Assembly (NCBI RefSeq): GCF_003663845.1 | Contig: NZ_RCCA01000001.1 | Coordinates: 3,534,001 to 3,598,000 of the forward strand | Direction of reading: 5' to 3' | Source of the DNA: Chryseobacterium sp. 7 | GTDB lineage: Bacteria; Bacteroidota; Bacteroidia; Flavobacteriales; Weeksellaceae | DNA: 64,000 bases | Shown: piece by piece, positions 33,501 through 41,439 of the stretch | How the letters are laid out: every line of letters begins with the position of its first letter | How positions within the stretch are numbered: position 1 is the stretch's first letter | The notes under the pieces: generated by a model | Seen by the model: only the letters and a program-made list of their open reading frames with translations | Told to the model about the DNA's origin: nothing | Databases searched by the model: none | Made by a program: the position numbers and the translations under genes

Positions 33501-34519
33501 CAGAAATATCGACTGCAAGTGATGTTTCTCATCATCTTTTGGAAATTGGTGAAGGTTCGTTTATTGCTGATGCGGTAATTCTGGGGGAACATGATGTAAG
33601 AAATGAAAAATTAATTTTATCTAAAACCACAATCGGAAACAACAGTTTTGTAGGAAACAGCGGGCTGATACCTCAGGGATATGAGCTTGGAAATGATATG
33701 TTGATTGGTGTATTGAGTAAAGCACCTTCGGAAGAGCAACTGAAAAATTCTACTGAAAAAGACTGGTTCGGATCTCCTCCGATTGGATTGCCTTCAAGAC
33801 AAAAATCTGATGTTTTTCAGGATAATCTTACTTACAATCCACCATTCAAACTTAAGCTTGCAAGAGCTATCGTAGAAGGAATCAGAATTATTCTTCCACA
33901 AACGGTGATCATCATCTGCAGTGTATTATTTATTGCATACACCAGCACTTACCTGGAAGGGAATATTCATTATCTGGTTTTACTGGCTCCGTTTTATTAT
34001 TTGGGAATTGTTGCCTTACCTTCATTTTTCTTCACTGTAATATTGAAATGGTTATTTGTTGGAAAATATAAAAAGACCGAAATGCCAATGTACAGTATGA
34101 AAGTGTGGCTAAGTGAAGGAATCACTACTATTTATGAAGCACTTCCTGTACAGTTTTTCCTTGATTTTTTACGGGGAACATTCTGGTTGCCATTCTTTAT
34201 GAGATTTTTAGGTGTAAAAATCGGAAAAAGAGTCTGGCTGAATACAACTGACATTACAGAATTTGACATGGTAACCATTGGAGATGAGACTATGCTGAAT
34301 GAAGACTGCGGCCCTCAAACCCATCTTTTTGAAGACAGAATTATGAAAATTGGAAGTGTAAAAATGGGAAGCCAGACTACAATCAATTCAAGAACGATTA
34401 TTTTATATGACAGTGAAATTGGAAACAATGTTAATATTGATCCGCTTTCTCTTGTAATGAAAGGTGAAGTGCTTTCCGATAATACATCATGGCACGGAAG
34501 CCCATTGAGAGGAAAGTAA
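30596..34519 (+). CDS. Pls/PosA-type single-module NRPS-like protein (A-T plus membrane/LbH C-terminal domain)
   Basis: There are 1307 residues. The adenylation domain (about 15-500) has YVLFTSGSTGNPKGIPISH, NSYGPTETTVS, YKTGDAV, DDQIKLRGYRIELGEIE and PRMPSGKIDRKRLP. The thiolation domain has DLGGHSLLAATLVSH with the carrier Ser near residue 548. The rest holds several membrane segments (NIAQTISLLVVFALLSIQIF and later pairs) alternating with left-handed beta-helix-like repeats (GSSVIVCGDTEIDQFGEL; MVTIGDETMLNEDCG). This is the architecture of Pls (epsilon-poly-lysine synthetase) and PosA-type proteins, which join amino acids without condensation or thioesterase domains. The substrate cannot be read reliably. 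Confidence 0.85.
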   Translation: MMKSLIIGKISPDLIKEETLPELLVPTFEKYKDKTAFIFKDKKISYAELDSWSNAIALQLQDHGVQPGDRIGVWYTRSLELPVAILGILKAGAAYIPLDREMPEDRIKKVFTDINVKTYFSDTNAHIHCQPLEIVSQPQQYVSLPMVDYTPDNWAYVLFTSGSTGNPKGIPISHRNICHLIRSEQDFIGIKDTDVVYQGFSVSFDMWCEEVWISLFSGATIWIADATTVKAIDELSDVLTKNTITVLHAVPSILAIIDEVPAIRLINTGGEACTKQVQEKWAKPYRIFINSYGPTETTVSSNMAQLNSQQELTIGPPLPNYHVAVIDENMNIVPRGERGEMVISGPGVSNGYFNLPELTEQKFLQNPFPEDLPGDRIYKTGDAVIIREDGFIEFQGRIDDQIKLRGYRIELGEIESRLNQLHDVSAAAVSVKEDSNEQGQLVGYVVMNNESSFDENEMRKELAKFLAPYMVPISIVLLKEMPRMPSGKIDRKRLPVPESFISHHKKEEIKIDHEASVEERLLQTLKWVFPGKEINLNQDFFTDLGGHSLLAATLVSHLRQKAGIPTASLKEIYENRPLSKYSECLKNKHAQTAAHQEPFQRVSTCQYIACNIAQTISLLVVFALLSIQIFFPYLSYYYFQINGYGLHYALLSAVLLYTLIPPVYSIIIVLTKWLVIGKIKEGDYPLWGWYYFRWWLWKTIKRLMPSEFIVETPLYPKYLKLLGVKVHPSAQLSLLPIAAEDLVTIDENVNTSSGCSIDNASVENGILRIRKVHIKAHAYLGSSVIVCGDTEIDQFGELQDLSCLNEGGRIGFGEVWNGSPAEKIRVKSGEEIEEPQLASAGKRNRFALLYACSLFFFPLLIVLPLAPTLYTLYYLDDRSADYNFYYLWQAPILSTVYILLFIGVVSVLTRILQYNMKPGIYPVYSFMYYKKWIKDQIFNLSLIIVHPLFASIYISKFYRMMGAKVGKNSEISTASDVSHHLLEIGEGSFIADAVILGEHDVRNEKLILSKTTIGNNSFVGNSGLIPQGYELGNDMLIGVLSKAPSEEQLKNSTEKDWFGSPPIGLPSRQKSDVFQDNLTYNPPFKLKLARAIVEGIRIILPQTVIIICSVLFIAYTSTYLEGNIHYLVLLAPFYYLGIVALPSFFFTVILKWLFVGKYKKTEMPMYSMKVWLSEGITTIYEALPVQFFLDFLRGTFWLPFFMRFLGVKIGKRVWLNTTDITEFDMVTIGDETMLNEDCGPQTHLFEDRIMKIGSVKMGSQTTINSRTIILYDSEIGNNVNIDPLSLVMKGEVLSDNTSWHGSPLRGK

Positions 34520-34673
34520 TTATGCGGGGAGATGGAGGATGGAGGTAGTGAAAGCAAATAACAGGGATTAATATCTTTTTATCGAGCTTTTATTTTAAAG
34601 CAACAGGGTATAATATTTGCCACAGGATAACCTCCCAACCTCTCTCTTCCAGCCCATTAAAAAAAATATCATT

Positions 34674-35156
34674 ATGAATTATTCCATCAGAAAAATAAAA
34701 ATTACGGAAAATCTCCCTATCGTAGATGAATTGGTAGGAGAGCTTCATATTTCGGAAAAAGAAATGAATAACAAAACTGCTGACTGGAACAAGATCAGAG
34801 AAAATTACCTCCGCTTTATGACCGAATGTGAGGAAGAAAATGACGGCACTTTTCTCATCGCAGAAATTGACGGGAAAGCAATAGGTTTTCTTTTCGGGTA
34901 TATTGATGAAAGGGATGACAGTAATTTTGAATCAGGAGAAGGAGATGATCTGTATGTTTCCGAAGGGTATGTGAAAAAAGAGTTCAGAAAGCAGGGAATC
35001 TACTCTGCTCTCAACAAAGCTTTTGAAGAAGCCTATACAGACTATAAAATCAGAAAAATCTACCGTTATACACTCTGTTCTAATGACACTATGCAACGCT
35101 GGTTGTCTTCCCAGGGATATCAGCCTGTAAGATTGGTTTATGAAAAATGGTTGTAG
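34674..35156 (+). CDS. GNAT family N-acetyltransferase
   Basis: The start MNYSIRKIKIT at 34674 is chosen; the frame upstream has no homologous look. The 160-residue protein has the GNAT core LIAEIDGKAIGFLFGYI, the acetyl-CoA-binding YVKKEFRKQGIYSALNKAFE and the C-terminal strand KIYRYTLCSNDTMQRWLSSQ. It follows the NRPS-like gene on the same strand with a 154-base gap and shares its terminator, so it may modify the same product; that link is inference. Confidence 0.82.
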   Translation: MNYSIRKIKITENLPIVDELVGELHISEKEMNNKTADWNKIRENYLRFMTECEEENDGTFLIAEIDGKAIGFLFGYIDERDDSNFESGEGDDLYVSEGYVKKEFRKQGIYSALNKAFEEAYTDYKIRKIYRYTLCSNDTMQRWLSSQGYQPVRLVYEKWL

Positions 35157-35164
35157 ATTAAAAT

Positions 35165-35203
35165 AAAAGAGTCCGGCAAGCTTCGCTTGCCGGACTCTTT
35201 TTG
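35165..35203. terminator. strong bidirectional terminator
   Basis: A 17-bp perfect stem (AAAAGAGTCCGGCAAGC and its complement) with a TTC loop lies between the converging GNAT and der genes. Confidence 0.92.
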
Positions 35204-35217
35204 AACACTTGTTCTTA

Positions 35218-36528
35218 TTATTTTTGTCTGAAATACACCTCAATTGGAACTCCGGTAAATCCGAATTGTTTTCTCAACTGATTTTCAGTAAATCTCTTAT
35301 AAGGTTCTTTCACATATTGTGGAAGATTACAGAAAAATACAAACTGTGGTGACGGCGTAGGAAGCTGAACACAATATTTGATTTTAATATATTTCCCTTT
35401 CAATGCCGGTGGTGGCATACTTTCGAAAATCGGAAGCATTACTTCATTCAGTTTTGAAGTTTTAATTTTCTTCTTACGGTCTTCATAAACCTCCATGGCT
35501 ACTTCTACAGCTTTTAAGATTCTCTGCTTTGTTAAAGCTGAAACAAATAAGATTGGAATATCCTGAAACTGACCAATTTTATCTTTGATTGATTTTTCGA
35601 AATCACGAATTGTATTAGTCTGCTTGTCTTCGATCAAATCCCATTTATTGACAAGAATTACAATTCCTTTTCTATTTTTCTGAGCTAATCCGAAGATATT
35701 CATGTCCTGAGATTCCCATCCCTGTGTGGCATCCACCATGATAATAACTACGTCAGAATATTCGATAGAACGGATAGATCTCATTACAGAATAGAATTCA
35801 AGGTCTTCGTTTACCTTAGATTTTCTTCTCATCCCTGCTGTATCCACCAATACAAACTCGTGTCCGAATTTGTTATATAAAGTCTGGATACTGTCTCTTG
35901 TAGTTCCTGCAATATCTGTTACAATATTTCTTTCAACATCCAGCAAAGCATTGGTCATTGTAGATTTTCCTACGTTTGGACGACCAGCAATAGTAATTTT
36001 TGGAAGTCCTTCAAAAGGATCTTTGTATTCTGTAGTAGGGAAATCTTTTACGATATCATCTAACAAATCTCCTGTTCCTGAACCTGTAGCTGAAGAAAGT
36101 GTATAATACTTGTCTATTCCTAACTGATAGAATTCTGTTGCCGGAAGTTCTTCTTTTGAGGAATCTACTTTATTAATAACGATATAAATTGGTTTATTGG
36201 ACCTTCTAAGAAGTCTGTAGATTTCGTAATCTGTATCGGTAAGCCCTTCTTCCACATTCATCATAAAAATAATGGAAGTTGCCTCGTCCACTGCTAATTG
36301 TACCTGTTTACGGATTTCTTCTTCAAAGATATCATCTGTACCTACATCATAACCTCCTGTATCAATTACAGTAAAGTCTACTCCATTCCAGTCGGATTTT
36401 CCGTAGTGACGGTCTCTGGTAACACCAGCTGTAGAATCTACAATAGCTTCTCTTCTTTCTAATAAACGATTAAAAAGCGTGGATTTTCCTACGTTGGGAC
36501 GCCCAACGATTGCGACAATATTTGACAT
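35218..36528 (-). CDS. der: ribosome-associated GTPase Der (EngA)
   Basis: The 436-residue protein has two GTPase domains in tandem: IVGRPNVGKSTLFN near residue 6 and IAGRPNVGKSTMTN near residue 180, each with DTGGYD/DTAGMR and NKVD/NKWD motifs. The C-terminal KH-like domain ends FGFTGVPIEVYFRQK. Der acts in 50S ribosome assembly and is essential in most bacteria. Confidence 0.96.
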   Translation of the reverse strand: MSNIVAIVGRPNVGKSTLFNRLLERREAIVDSTAGVTRDRHYGKSDWNGVDFTVIDTGGYDVGTDDIFEEEIRKQVQLAVDEATSIIFMMNVEEGLTDTDYEIYRLLRRSNKPIYIVINKVDSSKEELPATEFYQLGIDKYYTLSSATGSGTGDLLDDIVKDFPTTEYKDPFEGLPKITIAGRPNVGKSTMTNALLDVERNIVTDIAGTTRDSIQTLYNKFGHEFVLVDTAGMRRKSKVNEDLEFYSVMRSIRSIEYSDVVIIMVDATQGWESQDMNIFGLAQKNRKGIVILVNKWDLIEDKQTNTIRDFEKSIKDKIGQFQDIPILFVSALTKQRILKAVEVAMEVYEDRKKKIKTSKLNEVMLPIFESMPPPALKGKYIKIKYCVQLPTPSPQFVFFCNLPQYVKEPYKRFTENQLRKQFGFTGVPIEVYFRQK

Positions 36529-36854
36529 AAAAAATGTTTAATAATCCTTTTGCTTTGCCCAAGGATATGTTATTAATGGGTTACTCCAACTTTTGGAGCC
36601 CAATTTTTTGCAAAGATAGGGTTTTATTATTTAAATGCAGTTTTAGGTAAAGAAGCGGGAAAAAGAGGGCTAGAAGCCTTTATTCATGGGAAAATTTACA
36701 ATAGTTATTTTTATTAAAACTAAGCATGCTGTATCCGTAACTCTACTATTTCCGGGTAAACGTATTTTTTTTGAAAATTTTTATTGAAAAATAATTATTT
36801 GGGTATCAATAAGTAAAGCAGTTTACCCCACTATTATGTTAATTAATCTTTAGT

Positions 36855-36891
36855 TTTGATTTTCATATTTAAAATAAATTCTATAATTTCG
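36855..36891 (+). promoter_or_regulatory. candidate promoter of tRNA-Gln
   Basis: TTTG (36855-36858) and TAATTTCG (36884-36891) resemble the -33 and -7 boxes, with spacing of 25 bases that is slightly long. The tRNA starts 13 bases further on. The rest of 36529-36854 shows no gene. Confidence 0.4.
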
Positions 36892-36903
36892 CAACATCGA
36901 AAG

Positions 36904-36974
36904 AGACCTATAGTGTAACGGTAGCACTCCGGTTTTTGGTACCGTCAGTCGGGGTTCGAATCCCTGTGGGTCTA
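36904..36974 (+). tRNA. tRNA-Gln(TTG)
   Basis: The acceptor stem is AGACCTA/TGGGTCT (one G-T pair). The D-arm is TAGTGTAACGGTAGCA, the anticodon loop TTTTGGT with anticodon TTG, and the T-arm GGGGTTCGAATCCCT. CCA is not encoded. Its 3' end is the integration site of the following island. Confidence 0.93.
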
Positions 36975-36977
36975 CAA
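36963..36977 (+). other. attL core
   Basis: CCTGTGGGTCTACAA restores the tRNA 3' end at the island's left junction. It is identical to 61256-61270. Confidence 0.85.
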
Positions 36978-36983
36978 TATAAA

Positions 36984-37020
36984 AAAATGCAACTAGCTAA
37001 ATTACAGCAAGTTGCATTTT
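36984..37020. terminator. hairpin terminator just inside attL
   Basis: AAAATGCAACT / AGTTGCATTTT form an 11-bp stem with a 15-base loop, followed by ATTTTTGG. It probably ends the tRNA transcript now that the original terminator is displaced to 61276. Confidence 0.7.
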
Positions 37021-37024
37021 ATTT

Positions 37025-37062
37025 TTGGTCACTTTTTGACGTTTAGTCACCTTTTTAGTCAC
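37025..37062 (+). promoter_or_regulatory. left arm-type integrase sites
   Basis: TTGGTCAC (37025-37032), TTTAGTCAC (37042-37050) and TTTAGTCAC (37054-37062) are direct repeats. The same motif occurs twice at the right end (61116-61136). Confidence 0.55.
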
Positions 37063-37122
37063 ACTTTTGATAAAAAACGCTCGAAGTGAACTCTGTTGAA
37101 TCTATTTGAATCTGATTGTATT

Positions 37123-37650
37123 TTAACTGCGGAAGTAATGTCCGTTAGACTCGAAATAATCATACATTATGTTTCTTGCGGTTGCTTCCCAATCAATCAC
37201 TACCCAATTAGGAATATTAAACGTATCATCTTCGTAAAGCCATTGTACAAAATCTTCATCACTTCCGAACTCGCCGTAATAAAAGTTATTGACGTACTCA
37301 TACAGGCTCTGGAAGTCTAACCTACCTAGGATATCCAAACAGGCTTCAAATACTTCTGTATCATATCCCGAACTATCTATCTGATAGGCAATGTCATAGA
37401 TATCTTTGGATAAATGACACTCACTAATCAGCCCTAGTTTTTCAAACAGTTCGCAACCCTCATGGTCTTGTAGCATGAATTCAGGGTCTTGTTCATCACA
37501 GTGAAGTTCATACATAGCCGTAAGTAGCTCGTCATAGTCTGAATAATCTCCGAGGTTAAGCCATTTGCCATACAGGCTTGCATTGTTGTACTTTGCGTAC
37601 GTAGAAACATAGATACTTGCTGTATCCAGACAATTTTGTAAATTTGTCAT
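37123..37650 (-). CDS. ardA: antirestriction protein ArdA
   Basis: From the ATG at 37650 (MTNLQNCLDTASIYVSTYAK) the protein has 175 residues. It is very acidic and matches the ArdA pattern: IYVSTYAKYNNASLYGKWL, DYDELLTAMYELHCDEQDPE, EFMLQDHEG, and IPNWVVIDWEATARNIMYDY near the end. ArdA mimics B-DNA and blocks type I restriction enzymes, protecting incoming mobile DNA. It is the first gene inside the left end. The upstream extension of the frame is not homologous and is not included. Confidence 0.9.
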   Translation of the reverse strand: MTNLQNCLDTASIYVSTYAKYNNASLYGKWLNLGDYSDYDELLTAMYELHCDEQDPEFMLQDHEGCELFEKLGLISECHLSKDIYDIAYQIDSSGYDTEVFEACLDILGRLDFQSLYEYVNNFYYGEFGSDEDFVQWLYEDDTFNIPNWVVIDWEATARNIMYDYFESNGHYFRS

Positions 37651-38394
37651 GTCGATAATTTTAGAATAGTTAAAATTTATTGATGTAGCCTTGTTGCGTG
37701 CCATCGCTTCAAGGCATTTTTTGTTATATATCAAACCTTGTCTCCGTAGACACAAGGCTGTTCTTAGTAGAAAAGTACAGAGTAAAGATACGTAAAAAAC
37801 ACGATAACCACAAGGGTTTCAGGCAGTTTTTAACAAAAATATCAATACTTTTTAACCACTCCGAGCACAGAACCACACAAACAACTGTCAGAAAAACCTA
37901 AACACTTTGGCAGGGGGCAGGCAAAAAAAAGCTCTCGACCCGTACCACTTGAGTGTATAGTGAGTTGTGTCCCGACACGTACAAAAATTTTGAACTTGAG
38001 TATAGGGGGTATGTTTTTAAAGCAAATTTGACGGGGTAGTGTAAATAGAAACCCAAGTATTAGACAGTTTCTCCCAGAAGCCCGCATACAAACAACTATC
38101 CACCCAGAACACCACAAACCATTTACCTTAGTTTCCCGATGGGTAAGATTTGAAGGATTAAAGATGATAAATTAGTAGATAAATATTAGTATATATAGGT
38201 ATAATGTTGCAGAAACTCTCAAAACACCACTGTTTATAGTAGTTTACAGAGATTATGAGTAAGATTGTGTAGTTCGGTTTGGGGTAAATAGGTAGATATA
38301 TATTGACAAAATTACACTTCCAAAAAATCTACTTTTCTACACCTCGCCAAAACTGTAAAGATTATTTACCACACCCAGAAAGCTATAACAGTGT

Positions 38395-38480
38395 GAAAAA
38401 AAAATGTTTAAATCAGACTTCAGAAATTCAGTTCTTCATACCACACTGAAAAACTGAATCGTAAAACAAAACTTTTTTTT
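38395..38480. repeat. 85-95 base direct repeat, copy 1
   Basis: GAAAAAAAAATGTTTAAATC, then AGAAATTCA, then GAAAAACTGAATCGTAAAAC and a T8 run, are shared with 39794-39889. The minus strand can form CAGTTTTTCA-8-TGAAGAACTG. Both copies contain a tiny frame beginning MFKS-x-FRNS. Confidence 0.65.
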
Positions 38481-38823
38481 ACAGTCATAAGCTTACACAC
38501 GGAACATAGTTCAGAATAGTAGAATGTGATATGTGCAGATTCTCTACTTTTAGGGTAATATTGAGATATAAAAGCAAGCTTCAAAAGCAAAAAATCTTTT
38601 TCTCTACACCCCGCTACAAAATGTACAAACTGTCTATGAGCTTCTTTAAAATAACGTTTTAAATACAATCAATATTACAGGTCTTTTACTAAGTATTATC
38701 AGGTAGATATCGGTCAAAACATGTAGCATTGTAATTTTTATATCATTTTATTTACAAATAACACAATATTAACTTACTTTTACAGTAAAGAAAATAATTT
38801 TTTTCAGCTTAGTAGTATGTGTA

Positions 38824-38850
38824 CCCCTCAATGAATGAGGGGCTTTTTAT
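38824..38850 (+). terminator. orphan terminator
   Basis: CCCCTCA / TGAGGGG with a 5-base loop is followed by CTTTTTATTTTT. No protein gene precedes it on this strand, which hints at an untranslated transcript upstream. Confidence 0.6.
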
Positions 38851-39142
38851 TTTTGGGGTAAAGACAGATATATATTTGTAAAACTCCTGTATCAAGAGAT
38901 GAACTACAGCCAATTGTCACAATGTAAATATCTTCATCGGAAAGCTTTTCCAACGGCCACCTATCAATTTATAACCTTTATGTAGCAACAAAACACCCTA
39001 ATCACACATTGTAAATATGTTATTTAAAACAGCTATTTATTAATAATTACACACAAGACAACCTGAAATAATCACAACATACACAACCAATTACTTCTTA
39101 TTTTGTTTTAAATTCAAAAACTAAATGATTAATTTTGCACTA

Positions 39143-39215
39143 CAAATTATGGAAAAGAATGGGTTACCTTCCCATTTGAAGGATATCGTTTTTTTGTAAG
39201 CGAGATTTTTAATTA
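39143..39215 (+). ncRNA. probable small RNA related to the one at 3283
   Basis: A perfect -7 box TAATTTTG (39130-39137) precedes ATGGAAAAGAATGGG. The hairpin AATGGG-TTACCTT-CCCATT (39158-39176) is followed by TGAAGG, just as AATAGG-TTTCGG-CCTATT-TGAAGG occurs at 3321-3344. A weak terminator stem ATATCG/CGAGAT and TTTTT end it. Confidence 0.45.
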
Positions 39216-39219
39216 CTTG

Positions 39220-39259
39220 CTGCCTTATAATATAAGCATATAGAGTAAGGCAGTTTTTT
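39220..39259 (+). terminator. second terminator-like hairpin
   Basis: CTGCCTTA (39220-39227) and TAAGGCAG (39246-39253) form an 8-bp stem followed by TTTTTT. Confidence 0.55.
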
Positions 39260-39793
39260 CACAAAAAGATAAATGATTCGAGGTAATATAGATATTCTAA
39301 ACAAAAGTATCATCAAATCTATTGTGACCTGGGACCCTATTTTTATATAGATAAATTCCGCCACAGTGTATACCTATTAAAGTGTAAGCTTTAAAGATAG
39401 TGTTACGGAAAAAAACTACTGCACGCCACCGTACCGCCGCCTATCATCAAAAAGATTCTGCACCCTAAAAAAGCAGCCCGAATAACTACTGCTTCCAGCT
39501 ACCTACTACTAACTACCTACCACCTGCATATAGAGACCGCATACCTGCATACTGCATCATTATATGTTAGTAGAAACTCTGTAAACACCTTCTATCAGGG
39601 CGATAGCAGATTTCGCAGGGTTATACAGGAATGCATGCCCAACAAATGCAAATAATACTGTTTTTAGCCGTTTTTATATTTTTAGATGGTATTACGCTAC
39701 AAAACAGAGATAATCGAAATTTGACACCTTTACATACTTGTATGAGAACGTTCGCTCATAGCACGTAATACATTTCTAAATTAAAGTCTCATT

Positions 39794-39889
39794 GAAAAAA
39801 AATGTTTAAATCAGGGTTCAGAAATTCATTTTTTCGGATTGTGCCATGAAAAACTGAAAAACTGAATCGTAAAAACAAATCTTTTTTTG
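39794..39889. repeat. 85-95 base direct repeat, copy 2
   Basis: This matches 38395-38480 over most of its length, with a small insertion in the middle. It ends directly before the palindromic element at 39891. Confidence 0.65.
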
Positions 39890-39890
39890 A

Positions 39891-39947
39891 ACCCAATATA
39901 ATCATACCCTATAAGTAAGTAGCTTTATAATAGTATTATAATGGGTA
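39891..39947. repeat. palindromic element shared with the VirE-N gene, intergenic copy
   Basis: The outer arms ACCCAATATAAT / ATTATAATGGGT have one mismatch. CCCAATATAATCATACCC and TATAATAGTATTATA are identical to the copy at 56081-56139; only the centre differs. Confidence 0.7.
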
Positions 39948-40052
39948 TTTTTTACTTTCTGCCCGACTGTGGTGCAGAATTTATACAAAATCTTCATGTT
40001 AAAAGCACACATGTTGATTCCAGGATTTCAGCAGACAGCATAATTATCCCCC

Positions 40053-40123
40053 TGCACTCACCGTTATTTTTCCACGCAAAAAATACAAACTGTCATAAAA
40101 TTAAAAAAAATATCATACATTTG
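40053..40123 (+). promoter_or_regulatory. promoter-like repeat, copy 1
   Basis: TGCACTCACCGTTA, TTTCCACGCAAAAA and ACAAACTGTCA are shared with 41353-41402. A perfect -7 box TACATTTG follows at 40116-40123. It is the likely promoter for the SLATT-type module, with a long leader of about 320 bases. Confidence 0.5.
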
Positions 40124-40453
40124 AATACAACAAAAAAAACAAATGCATGACCAACATAAGAAATTTCAAATTATATTGTAAATTATTATAACACTATTGT
40201 AGATGTTATTATGTTCTTAGTTTCACACAGCACAGATGTGACATAATTTCCATTAATGCATTTTAAAGAAAAATAGTATAAATATGTGCCCATACAAAAA
40301 AGCACAAAAACATCTCATACGTTATCACTGAAAATCAAACTATTAAGAACGTTAATTCATAAAAATTTAAAAATTGAAGCAATATCTATTGTTATTATTG
40401 GCACAATGCGTAAATTAGAAAGTTTTAGATAATTTTTTGAAAACCGTACAAAA

Positions 40454-41059
40454 ATGACACCTGAAGAACAATTGAGAGTCGACTCTTGGGATAATTCAAT
40501 TCAAACATTTGGAAAAAGTTATATTTTTAGCAAAAGAGCACAGTTTTACAGTAATTGGAATAGATTTTTAGCTATTTTAGGAATAGTTGTCCCATTGACA
40601 ATTGGCGCAACTGCTTCTGGATATGGTTTTAATTCAGAAATATTAAAAAACACTATTGCTATTTCAATTCCTTTGTCAATTATACAACTAATTATTTCAG
40701 CATTTGCTTTGGTAAATAATTGGAATGATAATCTATCATATTCATTAGAAGCTGTTAATGATTATAATTCGCTCTCGGATAATTTTAAAAAATTAGGTAA
40801 AAATCCTCCGAATAGTTTTGAAGAATTTTCAAGAACTTTTGAAATTTTAGAAACTAAAATGAGTTCAAGAGCTGATAATGATGCAAAGTATAGCCTTAAA
40901 GAGAGAGAGCTTCGAAAAGGTATGCGATATGCATTAAGAGAATTCCAAAGACAATGTGTAGGATGCAATAAAGTTCCATTATCAATCTCATCGACCGATT
41001 GTGAGGTTTGTGGTAAATTTGAAAGAAGTTTAATACATAAAATTTTATTCCATGGATGA
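40454..41059 (+). CDS. SLATT-type two-helix membrane protein with CxxCx(11)CxxC tail
   Basis: The 201-residue protein has two membrane helices (FLAILGIVVPLTIGATASGY and IAISIPLSIIQLIISAFALV), then a helical segment (DNLSYSLEAVNDYNSLSDNF), then a zinc-binding tail CVGC-11-CEVC. This matches proteins called mobilome CxxCx(11)CxxC proteins, of the SLATT (SMODS/SLOG-associating two-TM effector) type, which are predicted pore-forming effectors of defence systems. It overlaps the next small gene by 8 bases. The role is inferred; no nucleotidyltransferase (SMODS) gene is adjacent. Confidence 0.75.
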   Translation: MTPEEQLRVDSWDNSIQTFGKSYIFSKRAQFYSNWNRFLAILGIVVPLTIGATASGYGFNSEILKNTIAISIPLSIIQLIISAFALVNNWNDNLSYSLEAVNDYNSLSDNFKKLGKNPPNSFEEFSRTFEILETKMSSRADNDAKYSLKERELRKGMRYALREFQRQCVGCNKVPLSISSTDCEVCGKFERSLIHKILFHG

Positions 41060-41240
41060 AAAAGTAAAAAGACTATTGAAAGTCTATTCAGAACTTGACT
41101 ATAATCAAAGAAAAGAAGTTCGAGAATTTATTGAAAATTACGAAAAGAAAGATTTTCAAGAAAAAAGAACTATAAATGAATCCTTAAACAAAAGTTTAGG
41201 TCCATTGATGACAAATACGTGTGCTTATTGTGGTAAATAA
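41052..41240 (+). CDS. small partner protein of the SLATT-type gene (62 residues)
   Basis: MDEKVKRLLKVYSELDYNQR is followed by a charged helix (VREFIENYEKKDF) and the C-terminus NTCAYCGK, a half zinc knuckle. It overlaps the preceding gene by 8 bases, so it is translationally coupled. It could be a regulator or antidote of the membrane protein. No family is recognised. Confidence 0.6.
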   Translation: MDEKVKRLLKVYSELDYNQRKEVREFIENYEKKDFQEKRTINESLNKSLGPLMTNTCAYCGK

Positions 41241-41352
41241 TAACTGCCTATAACATGTTCAGCTTCAGTAACTTTTTCTAAAATTATAAGGTTTATCTGA
41301 AAATATAGAGATAGAAGAGACTTTGATAAGAGTCTCTTTTTTTATGTGCCGA

Positions 41353-41402
41353 TGCACTCACCGTTACATTTCCACGCAAAAAAACAAACTGTCACATAAT
41401 TA
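41353..41402 (+). promoter_or_regulatory. promoter-like repeat, copy 2
   Basis: This is homologous to 40053-40103. It is followed 18 bases after GTCA by TATATTAG, a near match to the -7 box, just upstream of the structured RNA. Confidence 0.5.
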
Positions 41403-41439
41403 CAAAAATTCTTATATTAGCACCTAAATTTTATCGAAA

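Larger units (their letters stand above)
37651..40453. other. 2.8-kb region without convincing protein genes, rich in repeats and hairpins
   Basis: No frame here has a plausible length, start and composition. The stretch holds two copies of an 85-95 base repeat (38395, 39794), a terminator (38824), a small-RNA-like element (39143), a second terminator (39220), a palindromic element shared with 56081 (39891) and a promoter-like repeat shared with 41353 (40053). A CT/AC-rich segment at about 39415-39560 (CTACC repeats) is of unknown meaning. Confidence 0.6.

Noticed and set aside
37842..38117. Minus-strand frame of 91 residues in the non-coding region
   Set aside because: No start context, signal or domain is visible, the composition is unlike neighbouring genes, and it lies in a stretch full of short repeats.
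38420..38668. Minus-strand frame of 82 residues
   Set aside because: It spans one copy of the long repeat and is not kept in the second copy, so it is unlikely to be a gene.
39415..39560. Origin-type iterons in the CTACC-rich stretch
   Set aside because: The units are not of constant spacing or sequence, so an origin is not supported beyond the unusual composition.
39941..40150. Plus-strand frame of 69 residues
   Set aside because: It covers the palindromic element, the promoter-like repeat and an A-rich tail; no coding character.
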